DNA of 64,000 bases from Diaporthe sp. PMI_573. Lineage: Eukaryota; Ascomycota; Sordariomycetes; Diaporthales; Diaporthaceae. Numbering within the stretch: position 1 is the first letter of the stretch; the number at the start of each line of letters is the position of its first letter. Of this stretch, positions 1-12,151 are shown piece by piece. A program made the position numbers and the translations under genes. A model generated the notes under the pieces. The model was given only the letters and a program-made list of their open reading frames with translations. It was not told the DNA's origin and made no database searches. The stretch lies in contig JAJTUP010000008.1 in assembly GCA_021399435.1 (NCBI GenBank), positions 1,302,001 through 1,366,000 of the forward strand, given 5' to 3'.

Positions 1-149
1 ACAATGGGAGTCGGCTTGGAGCCGTCGCCGGGGTCGTCCCAGTAGTTCAAGATGGTCGCAACGTCGTGTTTTCCCCTCGGCGCGTTGAGGTTTGTGTGCT
101 CCCACGACATTGATATTTCGCCCTGGAACTCTGCAACCTCAGTCGCCAT
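1..149 (-). CDS. AsaB-like hydroxylase/desaturase, N-terminal part (runs off the window)
   Basis: Only about 50 N-terminal residues lie in the window; the gene reads leftwards past base 1. The frame starts MATEVAEFQGEISM at the ATG complementary to 147-149; an in-frame ATG at 197 would add 16 residues. The stretch NYWDDPGDGSKPTP matches, from memory, the N-terminal signature (NY..D..DGS.P.P) of the fungal AsaB / GA4-desaturase-like family of Fe/2OG-type hydroxylase/desaturases, which are common tailoring enzymes in secondary-metabolite clusters. No catalytic residues are visible because they would lie beyond the edge. It is divergent from the 2OG oxygenase at 1220, about 1.1 kb away, which fits a shared cluster. 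The family call is an inference from a short segment. Confidence 0.5.
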   Translation of the reverse strand, partial: MATEVAEFQGEISMSWEHTNLNAPRGKHDVATILNYWDDPGDGSKPTPI

Positions 150-1219
150 CGTGCCAGATATTATCTCGAGGTTCGGAAGTCCTCTGTACGAGACCATGTA
201 AAAGCTTCCCTGCTTCGTACACTGATGTTGACTGCGGCTCGTACCCGACCTGATATTGTCCAATGAGTGCACTGCCCGTCGGCCGTGCTCCGAGGATGGT
301 ACGCATTTACTTAGGATTGGCATCTGCCGAGCTTGGCATGTTGATGGGTTGGTGCCGATCTTGGCAGTGTGTTGAATAAATGGTAATTGCTGTCAAGTGG
401 GTTGGTGGAGCAGCATTTTTGCCAATCCCCTCTCCCCGATTTGGTAGGTTGATCAATGGAAGTAACCGAACGCTGGGCTGGCGAGGGAGCGGAGCGTTCT
501 TGGATTGGAGCATTCAACCGACACCTGTCTGGCTGAAATGGTGGATTGGGTTGATATATACCTGGATTGCCCATAGAGTATGTAACTCTCCAAACATTTA
601 GCCGGTGACGTTTGCAATATCGGGAACAGCGGGAGGTCGTCATGAGCTCTGAGATAGGCAGGCGGATAGATAAGTAGGTGTCGAGGCAAAGTTGGGGTTG
701 CAATTCGCCCCGCTTGTTTCTCGAATGCTCTGTTTCAAGTCGATCACACGAGGAATGTGTGTCGTAATTTGATAGTTCCTCCGGTGCTGATATAGGGTCG
801 CAATGTATCAAAGTGAGGGGAACGGTTACAAAGACTCACATAAGCTGGACCTTTGGTCGGAGCTCGTTGGCCAGCGCACTGGGATTGGTAGTTAAAGATT
901 GGAGGCCAAGAGAAAGCAATACTGGTTCATCCTTTTTGCTATGAAAGCTCTGTGTTTATCCAGACCCAAAAGAATGAAAGGAATTACAAGGATGATCGTC
1001 TCCACGGATACGTCTTTGCAACATGAAAGAGGGGAACCATCAAACGCTACAATCGGCATCCGTTTAGTTGTAGAGCAAGCTTGGCACCACTGCTTCCAAC
1101 ATTGGTTTATAAGTGATCGGGGCCGACTTTGAAATAGCAAAGTCTCAACTGAAGAGCGTTCCTCAAAAAACCCACTTCAGTGAATTTGCCCTAGATACAC
1201 CTTGTCAACCTTCATCATC
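150..1219. other. Intergenic region between divergent oxygenase genes
   Basis: Contains only short overlapping open frames on both strands without recognisable motifs or splice continuity. It presumably carries the two divergent promoters. I see no RNA gene or repeat here. Confidence 0.5.
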
Positions 1220-2445
1220 ATGGCCATCCAGGAAGCTATCCCAGAGTCTGTTGTGTGGAACGGGAAGAAGACCCCCGTCTATCCGATGGAGACGGTCAGT
1301 TTCGAGCGTCTTCTCTCCCAGGAGCCAGCAGAGCTTGAAAAGGTGGTTCGCTGCTGCGAAACCGAAGGTTTCTTCTACCTGGACCTGCAGGGAATCGATG
1401 GCCGGCGGATGTTGGAAGACCAGCAGAAGACTCTCGATCTTATGCAACGATTCTTTCAGTCTCCCCTTGAGGTGAAGAACCAGTATGGGCTCATTTCTCC
1501 ACATCTCGGGTAAGTGAAAGAGAATCAACGACCAACATTCGTCTTTTTTTCTTCACATATGCTGATGAGGTGGTGACACTAGTTACGAACCCATAGGCTC
1601 ACGTACTGGGGTTTTCAAAGACACCAAAGATGGATATGAGATGATCAAGGTCAGTGGGATTTTTTTTAACATAGCCAAGGCTGTTTCCTGCTGATGGACA
1701 CTTTGGCTAATTGCGTTGTCGTGGTAACCACCAGGTTGCTCGAGACGAGATCCAAAAGTCCAGCCCCCACTTGCCCAGCGTCATCAAGAACAGCCCGGAT
1801 ATCAAGATTCTGGAGAATGCCATTGCAGGCTGCAACATCATTACCAAGACCATACTGTCATCGCTGTCTTCGGGACTCGGGCTCACGGGTGCTGCACGGT
1901 TCGAGAACACTCACCGCAACGATCGCCCATCCACGACCACGCTTGCCATGATGCATTACATCCCATCTGACCCGGCCGCCCAAAAGATCGGGCATCAGAA
2001 GCACACGGACATCAGCTCCTTGACCTTGCTCTTCGCCGAGCAGTGGGGTCTCCAGATTCGCCCACCGGGCGCGCGCGAGTTCGGGTTCGTCCGGCCAAAG
2101 GATGGCTGCGCCATTGTCAATGTCGGCGACTCGCTGCGCTTCGCGAGCGGCCACAAGATGCAGTCATGCATCCACCGGGTCGTGCCCTTCGATCCAACTG
2201 AGCATCGTTACTCGATCGCTTACTTCCTCAGGGCCGAGGACTCGACCATGTTTACCGACAGCGAGGGCAGGTACATCACCGCCGGGCAGTGGCACGATGA
2301 GAAGTTCTTTGCGTTCACCAACCCTCCTGAGCTGTTGGCTGATGTGCCGCCCTCAATGATTCTGGGAGGGATGAAGGAGGAGGAGGATCAGGAAGTTGCT
2401 GTACCCGCCGCGAGCGTCTCCAAGGAGATTACGGTTGAGACTTAG
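1220..2445 (+). CDS. 2-oxoglutarate/Fe(II)-dependent dioxygenase (isopenicillin N synthase-like)
   Basis: Three exons, 1220-1509, 1583-1649 and 1735-2445, joined by GTAAGT..CTAG and GTCAGT..CCAG introns, give an intact 355-residue protein, the usual size of the family. The N-terminal part (CCETEGFFYLDL) is the DIOX_N domain. The C-terminal jelly roll has the iron ligands H and D in GHQKHTDISSL and the distal H in SCIHRVV, followed by RYSIAYF, whose Arg binds the 2OG carboxylate. Such cytosolic enzymes hydroxylate, desaturate or cyclise small molecules; the substrate cannot be deduced. Start chosen at ATG 1220 because upstream codons in frame lack another ATG. Neighbours (AsaB-like enzyme, M20 amidohydrolase, FAD monooxygenase, MFS, P450) suggest a tailoring role in a metabolite pathway. 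Confidence 0.88.
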
Positions 2446-3309
2446 CCGGTCTATTGTTGCCCGTCCTTCAGATCCTTCTATGGATATTGAACTTGTGCTG
2501 CCAGTCACTCTTTAAGTACTTCCATGGGGCCATCCACTTTGAGTGTATCCTCTCGCTTACACACGACTACCGCCCTCGGGCACAAAGACGGCGATAGAAA
2601 CTAGTGAATATATCAATTATAACACACATTACGACTATGGACATCCAAAAGCTGTGCTAACCTTTCCTGTGAACTTTCACCTCCTGTTCGTACCGCGCAT
2701 GCATTCGCGGTGCCTTCTTAAGTGTGTGTTGCAAAATGGATGTAATCGAAACGAGTTCATAGCATTTACATCAACCCAGCCACATAGTTCAGGACCGGGT
2801 AGCACAACCATGAATTTGGAGAGCTCTTAGGTTCGGAATGAAACGGTTAAGTATGGACTATTTGTATTCTTTGAGTTCCTCTACTAAGCTGGAACGACAA
2901 TGATTATCCTATAAGGACAAGGGACAATATGTCTTATCGACGATTACAGTGGGATTCGCTATGCAAGGCTTTAAACGTTTAAGTATACATTCAGCATCTC
3001 GAAAGAAAATCTGTAAGTGTGCGTGTTTCCCGAACATTCTTCCCCAATTCACGGTTACCCCCCATAATTGCGTCACACCAAATTTTACCGGCATGCTACT
3101 GTACCGGCATACTGATATAGCCGAGGCAGCAACCCAAGACGGTTCGAGGCGGGGAGAGTAACCCTGCGGCAATCTTCATTCCGTGCCGCGGAGGCGACGA
3201 TTGGAGACTTGATGGATGCATCCAACTTACTCCCCCTTGGCACTTTGGGGCAAGAAATGAAGTAGTCTTGTGCTTTCTACTAGAATTGCTTGAGTCAACA
3301 ACTGAGAGT
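2446..3309. other. Intergenic region containing a repeat fragment
   Basis: No gene recognised. It carries one fragment (2852-2970) of a repeat also present at 18691-18808; the rest is unique, moderately AT-rich sequence. Confidence 0.5.
2852..2970 (+). repeat. Dispersed repeat R2 fragment
   Basis: About 120 bp that aligns by eye with 18691-18808: both carry TATGGACTATTT, TTCCTCTACTAAGCT and CCTATAAGGACAA in the same order and spacing. Differences are mostly transitions. At 18574-18808 this block is fused to R1, another dispersed repeat, so this copy is the right part of a longer element. Confidence 0.75.
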
Positions 3310-4655
3310 ATGAATGAAGACGACTACGTGCTTATATGCCACCGAGACGTCCAAGACGAACTCATGGAATCACGACCCAAGTACCTAAACGATGTTGACG
3401 ATTTCATCGAAAATATTTCCGGCGAGTTATGGACGATCAACAGAAAGATTCACGATAATCCGGAACTCGGCTACAAAGAACGCAAGGCCCACGCTCTACT
3501 GACTGGTTTCCTGAAATCTAAGGGATGGAAGGTCACGGCTTCTGCCTATGGGATGGACACGGCGTGGGTTGCAGTCTACGACAGTGGTAAAAAGGGTCCA
3601 GTGGTGTCCCTCAACGTTGAGATGGGTGCGCCCGTTGTTGTCGTTCCAACAGTCTTGTCGCCGTTGACTAAGCTCGAACAGATGCCCTGCCCGGCATGGG
3701 CCACGCGTGCGGACACAACCTCATTGCCACCGCGTCATTGGCCGCCGGTCTGGCAACAACCGAAGTGATGCAGCAGGAACGACTCAAAGGCAAGGTTGTA
3801 CTCTTTGGCACACCGGCAGAAGAAGGTGGAGGCGGCAAGATTCGCCTGCTGGAAGCAGGTGCCTACAAAGACCACGAGGTTAACATATCTCTGATTTCCC
3901 ATCCGGGCATATTGCACGATAGTGCACTCGTGCATACAACTGGTTATACCCGGTTCAAAGCCGAATATTTCGGCCGCGAGGCGCATGCAGCTACGACCCC
4001 GTGGTTAGGAATAAATGCGCTCGATGCATTGGTCATTGCATATAACGGGCTCTCTGTGCTTCGCCAGCAAACGATGCCGGGTGATATCATCCAAGGCTAT
4101 ATAACCGACGGAGGCTCGGCACCACAGATCATCCCCGGCTATGCCGCAGGCATCTTTGTCGTGCGTGCGAACTCTCCGTCGCACCTCCACACCCCTTCGC
4201 GCCTTCAGGAGTTACGCAGGAAGGTCGAAGCCTGCTTCCGGGCCGGGGCGGAAGCGACGGGGGCCGAGCTGAAGATCACGGTCGAGGAGGCGTACGCCGA
4301 ACATGTACCGAATCGAGTGCTGGCCGCATCGTATGCAAAGTACTGGAACGCGCTGGACCCGCCGAATGCGGGCTCGGTCGACGAGGACATCCACATTGGT
4401 GCGAGTACAGACCAAGGCGATGTCAGCCACGCTATACCGAGCTTGAACGCAAGTTTCTCTATCGCGCCTGGGCCGGGTGGTGGTGGCCCGCACACACCCG
4501 GCTTCGCGGAAGCCTCAGGGACTAAAGATGCATTTCACAGGTCTTTGAGGACGGCTAAAGCGTTGGCTGGGACGGCAGTGGATATACTCGCAACAAAGGG
4601 CTTGCTGGACAAGGTTGTGGATCAATGGAAGAAGGACATGGAGAAATCCCAATAG
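3310..4655 (+). CDS. M20-family amidohydrolase / dipeptidase (PM20D2- or aminoacylase-like)
   Basis: Two exons (3310-3625 and 3682-4655) give 429 residues. The 56-bp intron GTGCGC..ACAG joins VEMDALPG to MGHACGHNLIA and removes an apparent frameshift. The HACGHN block supplies metal ligands, PAEEGGGGK contains the acidic catalytic/ligand pair, and GREAHAA belongs to the dimerisation (lid) domain; RALGxx-type motifs follow near the end. Family members hydrolyse amide or dipeptide bonds in the cytosol using one or two metal ions. ATG 3310 is the first ATG in frame. In fungal clusters such enzymes may trim or activate amide-linked intermediates; here that is inference. Complete and apparently functional. 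Confidence 0.87.
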
Positions 4656-4939
4656 CACACTAGCGCATACTTTTGAAATGCTGAGCCATTTACATTGCGA
4701 AATATGACGGGATGACTTTTATAGCCATTGGGAAAAAGCACCTTTTTTAGGTTTTGGAACCTACGTCCAAAGTTGTTAAACAGCAGTCCAGTCAATATGT
4801 CAAATTGTAGCGTTACAAGCTGTCCTGGGAATGACAGGGTCGGGAGGTAAGCCATCCACTGTAATGGGAGGCAGAAGTGTATGATTCTGTCCGCTTCAGC
4901 ATGAATACAAAGCCAAGAGGCGCCATATTGCTTACAGTG

Positions 4940-6411
4940 TCAGAATGACTCATTTGCATACGCCCTTTCAGCTTCATCAACTGCATCGTAGGACCAAATC
5001 CACTCTTTCTCAATGGAAGCAACCCTGTTGTGTGCTAATAAGCGTCTACTCCGATCAACGTCCAGTGCACTCTGGGAAGAGGACTGACCAATCATGCATT
5101 GTACCCGGACTGTGATCAGCCTCCCCATGGAGACACTTTTGAAGTCCACCGTCAAACCAACGCAATTTCTCAACCTGGATGCGGGTTTCGTCGTCCAGAC
5201 TCCTGGCTCTATCTGTCCTCAAACGATTGTACAATGTGATCGCCTGTGGTAGTTGATTCGGAGACCGCACGTGGCCTAGCAGATGGCCAAGGGTCGCAGC
5301 ATCTTCCAATCCAAGATTGAGACCCTGCCCTAGAAGCGGATGAAGTGAATGGCAGCAGTCACCAGCAAGCACGCATTTCGCCTCTGAAGAGATCATCGTG
5401 GGCGGTGGAGGCACTGTACGCGTATCCTCAGTCAGTGGTGCAGCTTCCAGAGTCTTTCGAAGACATTCAGATCAGGGTTTCTCACGGTGTACTAACTGCC
5501 ACTTGTTTACTCTCTGCGCGGCCGTAAATATTGCCGTGAGGCTCATCAACAGGTCTCAGTATGTGGCTGTATGCGGACAGGTTGTCAGTCACTCACAGGG
5601 GGTCCCAGCTCTCAGCAAGCTTCTTCAGCTCCTCGACGGCAGTACTAGTGCTCATACTCCCTGGAGAGACGTTGCTTGTTGTTATGAGTAGGACGCTGAG
5701 TTGGGTCCCTCCTCTAATTGGAGAGGAGAGAACGTATGAGTCTTTGCCAGCCCACAGTTGGCTTGGTGTAGATCTCATCAAGTCCAATAGGTTCCTGTCC
5801 AGTACGTGTCTGCGGTCAACAGTTATGCGGTACGCTGTGTACTCGGATGGTTGAGGAATAACATCCTGTCCCAGCAATTTCCGTCGCAGCGTCGACCAAG
5901 TCCCATCAGCAACTACCACCAGATCTCCTCGCCGCGTCTCGCCGTTGACGAAAGTGATGGTGGTCTTGGAGCTGTCGATATCTATTATCCGGGAAGAATA
6001 GTGTATTTGAACTCCCAAGTCGTTAGCCCTGCGAGTCAAGCCACGCTGCAAGTCAACGCGATGCAATGTCCACAGCGGGAATTGATAACGACGGAGGACC
6101 TCTTCGGCATAATCATCTCGATTAGCAAGTATCTCGCCATTGAAATTGTGTATTCGTAGTGCCCGGGGAGTTGTCAGCACTTGGTCGAGAATATCGCCAA
6201 GGCCCCACTTCAACAATAACCTGGTTCCGTTGGGTGAGAGCTGAACTCCAGAGCCGAACGGGTGGATGGTCTCGAAAGCCTCGAAGACGGTTGCACGGTG
6301 CCCGGAGAGGGCGATGGAAATAGCCACAGCCAAACCACAGAGCCCACCACCGACTATGAGCACGTCGACTGAACCATTGGAAGTGGAGGATGAGGCCGGA
6401 GATCGGGACAT
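4940..6411 (-). CDS. FAD-dependent monooxygenase (salicylate hydroxylase-like)
   Basis: Reads leftwards. Exons: 6411-5597, 5541-5486, 5413 to about 5177, and a last exon ending at the stop at 4940-4942. The Rossmann motif GGGLCGLA lies near residue 22, the DG motif is VVADGTWSTLRR, and the second FAD motif is AGDCCHSLHPLLGQGLNLGLEDA. C-terminal EWIWSYDA is typical of salicylate hydroxylase-like enzymes. Exon 2 reads AAQRVNKWQLVH and needs a 55-bp intron ending GATGAG. The last intron is uncertain: donor GTTGAG or GTGGAC and several acceptors are possible, so about 20 residues near the C terminus are unsure. Start taken at MSRSPASS; an upstream in-frame ATG at 6483 would add 24 residues. Probably NAD(P)H-dependent aromatic hydroxylation in the cytosol as cluster tailoring enzyme. 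Confidence 0.82.
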
Positions 6412-6972
6412 ATCAAAATGCGTGCGAAGAGGGATCGAGGAAAGAGTATGGACTTGACGCCTTTGATGTCTGAAAAACTCCACAAGAAACCGCCGTACTT
6501 GCGGTGCTCGGAGTTCTTGGCATATGCGAGCCTAAGAATGTTGCACTCTACGTGTCCCATTCAAATGTTTGTGGACGGCGGCTAAAACCTCCCCAGCCGT
6601 TATCAGCAATTGATCCGCGTAAGCTTCTTGGCCACACCTAGTGCAATTATAGCCACCTATAGATACTGTCCAGAGGCAACAACCCCAGAAGAATGTCAGA
6701 TACACACCACCAGAAGTCACAGGGTTCCCCACACTCCATCATCTGCCGAAAGGTCTTTGAGTCACCATCTTAATCTAGCAGGAATGTATGTGGGGCTGGG
6801 GGAAATTCACATCCAATATCGACATCTATTTTTCGTAAAACCTAGGGTCTTGTTGTCTTTGGACCAGATATACATGTACAGTCGCAGTATCTACCGAGAC
6901 GATGGAATTAATCTCGAATTTAGAAAGTTTCTGGCACCCAAGCAGTGATTTACAAAGCCAGTAAGACTAAAC
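6412..6972. other. Divergent promoter region, FAD monooxygenase / MFS transporter
   Basis: About 560 bp between two divergently transcribed genes. No coding or repeat signal seen; probably a bidirectional promoter. Confidence 0.5.
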
Positions 6973-8678
6973 ATGGCGCCCAAAACCGGATCTGAGAGTC
7001 CCAATCACGGTGAGATAGGGGAAGGTGTTGGCTCGAAGACCAACACGAACGCGCCTGATATTCGGTTGGATAAACACGGATTTCCACTATCCCCTCAACC
7101 CAGTGCACGCAAGGATGATCCCCTAGTAATTCGCCCCTCTCCCATTCAGACGCGTCCGGTATTGACTTCACTCAGAATTGGCACCCAGCCCTCAAGCTGG
7201 CAGTCTGCCTCCAGGTCTCCCTTCTAGCGCTATTGGGACCCATGGCAGCCGCATCGCCAAACCCGGCCTTTGTCACGCTCGGCCGAGCTTTCGGAATCAC
7301 CCTAGTCCAGGCATCGTACCAGCTGGTGGTATATCTTGTCTTCTCTGGCGTAGGGCCGCTGTTCGTCGTGCCCTTTGCGAGCTCGACCGGCCGCCGGCCC
7401 ATTGTGGTGGCATCTTCGCTACTCGCTGCGGTCACCAACATTATCGCTGGCTACTGCTCCACCTGGACAGGCATCGTGGTCACGAGGGCCGTCAACGGGT
7501 TTGCTGTGGGTGCCACCGTTGCGCTGGGACCGGCTGTCATCTGTGATATGTACTTTCTCCACGAGTGGGGCCTCTACATGGGGATCTTTGCATTGTTTCT
7601 CAATAACGGTCCGCACATCGCTCCCCTCATTGGTGGCTATGTCACTGGGAGTTTAGAATGGAGACACTGCTTTGCGATCCCAGTAGGCGACTTCTTCCAT
7701 TTTCTATTCAAGTGCTTTACTAACTAGGTTGATAGGGCTACATCCAGCTTGCAGTTGCCGTAGTCGTGCTTTTCAGTTTCCCTGAAAGTTTCTTCAGGCG
7801 AGATACTGTGCTAGACACCGAATCTGTACCCGAGAGATCGCTTCTAAGCCTTTCTCTTTACGACAACCAAGCGCATTCCGGAAGGAGTTTCACCCACGAG
7901 ATTTCCTAGGCCCATTCAAAATGGCTCGATACGTGTGTGTCGTGCTCCCCAACATCTACTATATGACATGTCTCGCATATGGCTCTGTTTTATTTGCTAC
8001 TACAGGATCTGTCGTGTACACCACGTTCTATGGCTTTAACATTGTCCAAATCGGCCTGATTTTGAGCGTTCCGCTGCTCATTGGCAATTTAATAGGAGAG
8101 GCCTCTGCTGGGTGGTTTGTGGATTGGCTGGTGTATAGATATGCAAAGAAGCACGATGGGGTTGAAATTCCTGAGGCCCGGCTCGATGCGCTCTGGATTG
8201 CACTCACATTGCCGATTGGGACTATTATCAATGGCGTGTGTATCACGCATTTTGCAACGACGAGCTGGGTTGGTAATGCTATCGGGATGGCAATTTCCAG
8301 TGTGGGGTTCCAAATCGGAACCACTGTCACATACACGTATTGTACAGATGTAAGCTCTGAGCGAAATCTTTCCATGTGAATCAGTTGCTGAAATCATTCT
8401 TGCAGTGCTATAGATCTCGGAGTGCCGAAGTGTCGACGGTGATCAACTTTACCAGGCATATCTTCAGCGCCCTCGTCTCTTTCTATGCGTAAGTGCTGTG
8501 GTATCGCGCGACACGTTAAATCAAATGCTGACTTATGTTTAGTCTTCCTCTTGCGGAGGACATAGGATTCCAGTACACTTGGCTGGTTTTCTCGCTCATC
8601 AACATTATTCTTCTTGTGCCATTCTTTCTACTGCGTGTCTTTGGCCAAAAGATACGAAAAAGCGAGGGGCAGAGTTGA
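6973..8678 (+). CDS. MFS transporter, DHA1-type, with an apparent frameshift
   Basis: Exons 6973-7125, 7176-7682, 7736-8349, 8406-8488 and 8543-8678, all with GT-AG introns. The hydrophilic N terminus leads into DDPLNWHPALKLAV, the common start of fungal drug:H+ antiporters; GRRPIVVASS is the loop 2-3 signature and PGYIQLAV opens TM6. Exon 3 changes frame: it reads SLYDNQAHSGRSF from one frame and RDFLGPFKMARYVCVV from the next, with no room for an intron, so one base is missing (or two extra) near 7885-7905. Otherwise 12 membrane segments are conserved. It would export small molecules at the plasma membrane. It sits head-to-head with the FAD monooxygenase. Either a young pseudogene or a sequencing error. 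Confidence 0.78.
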
Positions 8679-10577
8679 GTGACTGTCGTTTCTGCTGTCG
8701 ACCATTGCAGCGGGCAATTTTGCGATGGAATGTGAGCAGTTTTTAGCGTCTTTGGATGCTAGAATAGACTAAGGCTTTGACGATATAAGATATTCTTCGC
8801 GGGCTGTTTATATACACGTGACTGTCGTCAAACACGAACAAGACAAAGAAACAAGAAAGAGGAAAGAAACATAAAGAGAACAACCAGAGTGGAAGTTGGA
8901 ATTAATCAAAATTGATTAACTACGAAAGACGGCCAAATTCATGTTCATGACGCCACTGCTTCTCTGGTTGTTGTTATGCGGCCGTTGTGTCTGCTGCTAC
9001 TTTAATGCCCCCCCCCCAAACCACCTTCATTGGTGGAACGCATTCTTCTTGGGTGATGCCTTGTCCGGTTTTTCTTTTACTTTCGATATTCCTGAACAGA
9101 CTCTGCGCATCGCTCTCGGATTCATCATTGTCACATATTCGGCCTTGCCTCGTGCTCCAATGTCTCGCTCCTGGGCGCTTCCCGCCGCCGGGACACCCTT
9201 CAAGTTACGGATAACGAGGTACCACTACAGGAAGTCTTGCCTAGTCTCGAAATGATTAGTCTGCCAGGATGAATTCGATTACAGCGATCCATTTGTGATG
9301 TATCGGCAATGGGGTGCTGACTGTGTTCTAAGCGTGTGTGCAGTCTTTACGCCTCGCACGTGAGCAAGCTGGATATTCACAGACAGCCTGAATAACACCC
9401 CCAAGATGGACCGCATTCTCGATTGAAGCAAGGGAGCTTCGTTAAATCGGTTACAGTAGTGGTGGCATGAACCTTTGGTATGTGGTGAATAGACACGCCC
9501 AATGAGGATGGTATAGGAGACAGATGTGCATCCAGCAGAGTCCTAGCCTAAATAATAGATTTTCATCGACAACAATTGTTTAATCACGTCGTCTAGACTC
9601 CTTCATGCGGTCCCAAAGCTAGCGAAAAGAGCTCGGGCTGTTGTAGCGATGTCGGGCCCAAAGCATGCACAGTTTCGAATGATCAGTTCACATAGAGGCG
9701 CTCGACTGTAGAATAACGTTATGTATTGATCTGTATTAATACTGGATTGAGATGCTACGAAACAAGGGGCTCGCCGAGAAGCGAGTATCCACTGGACTTC
9801 ATCCTCTGGATTCTGGCCAGCGAGTCATGGAAGCATGCCCAAGCGAGAACGGATATTATTTGGCATAGTCCTGCTCAGTTACGGTCTTGAAAAACTGTTT
9901 CATGCCAGCGGAAAGGGCCCACACTGCAACATCCAAGAAGAGCACTATGGAGGCAGAGAAGGTCCTGCAATATGTCGTGACCTGCGAGACGACCACTCAA
10001 AGCCCCGTATAATAATTATTGGTGCAATCTTGTCATTGCTCGGCCGAACTGTCCTCCGTGCTACTATTGCACGGCCTCGGCATGGATGACACGCAGAAAG
10101 GGCACCGCGAAGCCCTCTTCGGGAGACTTATCGTCACAACTGGCGCCATGGCCCCGACCTGGTGAAGATAGGTGCAGGAATAGTTCCAATAGTAAGAAGT
10201 AAAATGTAGTGTAAAGAGTCACTCTGGCTGCGCTATTTGACGCTGTGCTCTGGTGTCAGGCCATTGGTGCGATGGCTTTCTCCATAATTGTTCCGCGAAT
10301 ATATTGCTACGGAGTACCTGCTCCTTAGCGAGCACCCTTGGCAACCTTCGTCTTGGCGCTGTGAACCGATTCTCTGTGCTGTTATGCACAAAGCACCGCG
10401 TGTGGATTATCTGAATGTTTTAGATGCTGTGTTACTGAAGCGTCTATTTAAGATTCGAGGTCTGCCAACTGCCTTCAGGGTACGCCTCTCTATGTGCATT
10501 CCCAGCACAATTCGAATCCTTTGACTTCCTGCATTAGGAGTCCTTTGTCAACCGTCTCGAACTCTCGGTGTATCAAA
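8679..10577. other. Long intergenic region, no gene recognised
   Basis: About 1.9 kb without supported coding. It holds a 10-base C run near 9008-9018 and short open frames (for example 9835-10089) whose products match no family I know. The piece around 10030-10170 is faintly like a membrane-protein fragment but too short to call. Confidence 0.45.
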
Positions 10578-11614
10578 ATGAGGACCGACGCAGCTACTGC
10601 GATTCTAGGCTTCTCGGCCCTGGTCTCTGCCCATGGCTACGTCCAGCAGATCTGGTTGGGTGAGAATCTCGTCGATGCTTGGAATCCCTACAAGGACCCG
10701 CAGAAGGCGGGAGTAAACAAAATCACCCGCAAGTTCAAGGACAATGGACCAGTGACAGACGGCCTGTTCACTGTAAGCAATGACCGATATCCCATGTGCG
10801 TTGTGGCTCCCGGCTGCGGCTGACCCACGCAGACCGACGCTATCACTTGCAACATCGGCGTCGACGGCGAGAACAATGTGCCAGCGAACAATACAGCCGA
10901 AGTTGCTGCGGGAAGCACAGTCAAATTCATGTGGACTGAGTGGAAGAGTGACCATCCAGGCCCCGGTACGTGGGCCTGATTTTCCTCTGCATCGACTCGA
11001 TTCGCTGATGATAAATGCAGTCATGACATATCTGGCGAGCTGTGGTGGCTCGTGCAGCAAGTTCTCGGGAAGTACCGGCAAGGTCTGGGTCAAAATCGAT
11101 CAGGGCGGCTACGACGCATCAGAGTCCGTTCCCTGGGCTAGCAAGAGGTTGCCAACGCAGAACAGCACCTGGACTGTGACTATGCCCTCGTCTATAGCCC
11201 CTGGAAATTACCTTCTCAGGTATGCTCTTACTCGGGGCCTACCATCGGTCCCAACTTATACACTTGAAAGGAAGCTAACAGCCGTCTGACAGACATGAGA
11301 TTCTCGGGCTTCAACGCACAAACACAAACGGTTCGCTGGCCCAGTTCTATCCTAATTGTCACCACATCACCGTCACTGGCAGCGGTACCACCAAGTTGCC
11401 AGAGGGGATCGCTTTACCGGGTGCTTACAAGCCAGACGACACCACTTCCGTAAGTGTCATTTGGTGGTTTATCCTTCAATGTAGGGATTTTGCCTGGAGC
11501 CGATGCTGACAACCACTTGTGTAGATCTTCTTGGAGTATCGTGACATATCCGCCACTAATCCATACACCCCTCCCGGTGGTCCCGTCTGGGGTGACAACG
11601 GCTGGGCAAGCTGA
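10578..11614 (+). CDS. Lytic polysaccharide monooxygenase, AA9 (GH61)
   Basis: Five exons: 10578-10772, 10833-10965, 11021-11219, 11293-11449, 11525-11614; 257 residues. The signal peptide MRTDAATAILGFSALVSA is cleaved before HGYVQQIWL, so the mature protein begins with the copper-binding His of the histidine brace. The second brace His lies in SDHPGPV and the axial Tyr in QFYPNCHH; Cys pairs are at ITCNIG and SCGGSCSK. Secreted copper enzyme that oxidatively cleaves cellulose or related glucans. No CBM1 follows; the protein ends in GGPVWGDNGWAS, a usual AA9 tail. It lies between the MFS transporter and the P450 pseudogene and is not expected in a metabolite cluster, so its position is probably incidental. 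Confidence 0.93.
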
Positions 11615-12151
11615 AAGACAGGACTAGGCTTTAGTTGGAACAACATTCATGGTAGATTCTGCCTATTTCAATGTACATACTAATATTAGTCACTGCCCGG
11701 ATATGTAGGGTTGAAATCTTTACAAAATCTTACAAAATCTTCTAGACTCTATTGGGCTTGCTGCAATCTGCGGAGCTAGTACGTGTAGTTTACCGGTACA
11801 TTCCATTATTAGTAGCCCATTGATGAAAAACCAATACTAGGACAGTCCGTAGCCAAATCATGCACGGCTAATTATTGAACACCGTGTTGTGACTGGCACC
11901 ACATCGGTGAGGTGTTATGCACCCCTTCCTTCTTGTCTGTGGACCCATGTCACCTGGGCAGAGCCGTCCCTGTTATTGCCAACTCACAGTCTCAAGGTCA
12001 ATATGATTTCTGGGCCCAATGAAAAACGGTCCATCATATTGCCAATTTATCTGCCTTCTCACTAAATCCAGTGCATACTTTGGCTCGGACATTTTTTGCT
12101 GGTTGTAAGCGTATCTATAACTGAGTATGTGCTCGGGGCTGACTCTCCGGG
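11615..12151. other. Intergenic region
   Basis: About 540 bp between the 3' ends of two convergent genes. Nothing recognised apart from a short duplicated CTTACAAAAT near 11730-11745. Confidence 0.4.

Noticed and set aside
311..811. 166-codon minus-strand open frame
   Set aside because: Overlaps several other frames, no ATG-proximal features or motifs; composition not protein-like.
3600..3700. Frameshift in the M20 amidohydrolase
   Set aside because: A 56-bp GT-AG intron restores the frame exactly at MDALPG|MGHACGH, so the gene is intact.
5486..5597. Frameshift in the FAD monooxygenase between SWDP and VNKWQL
   Set aside because: Choosing the acceptor at 5542 gives a 55-bp intron and continuous frame; the shorter 30- and 42-bp introns are unnecessary.
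9835..10170. Hydrophobic open frame suggestive of a rhodopsin-domain membrane protein
   Set aside because: Only a weak GMDD/LGWDD-like resemblance and no continuation through introns.
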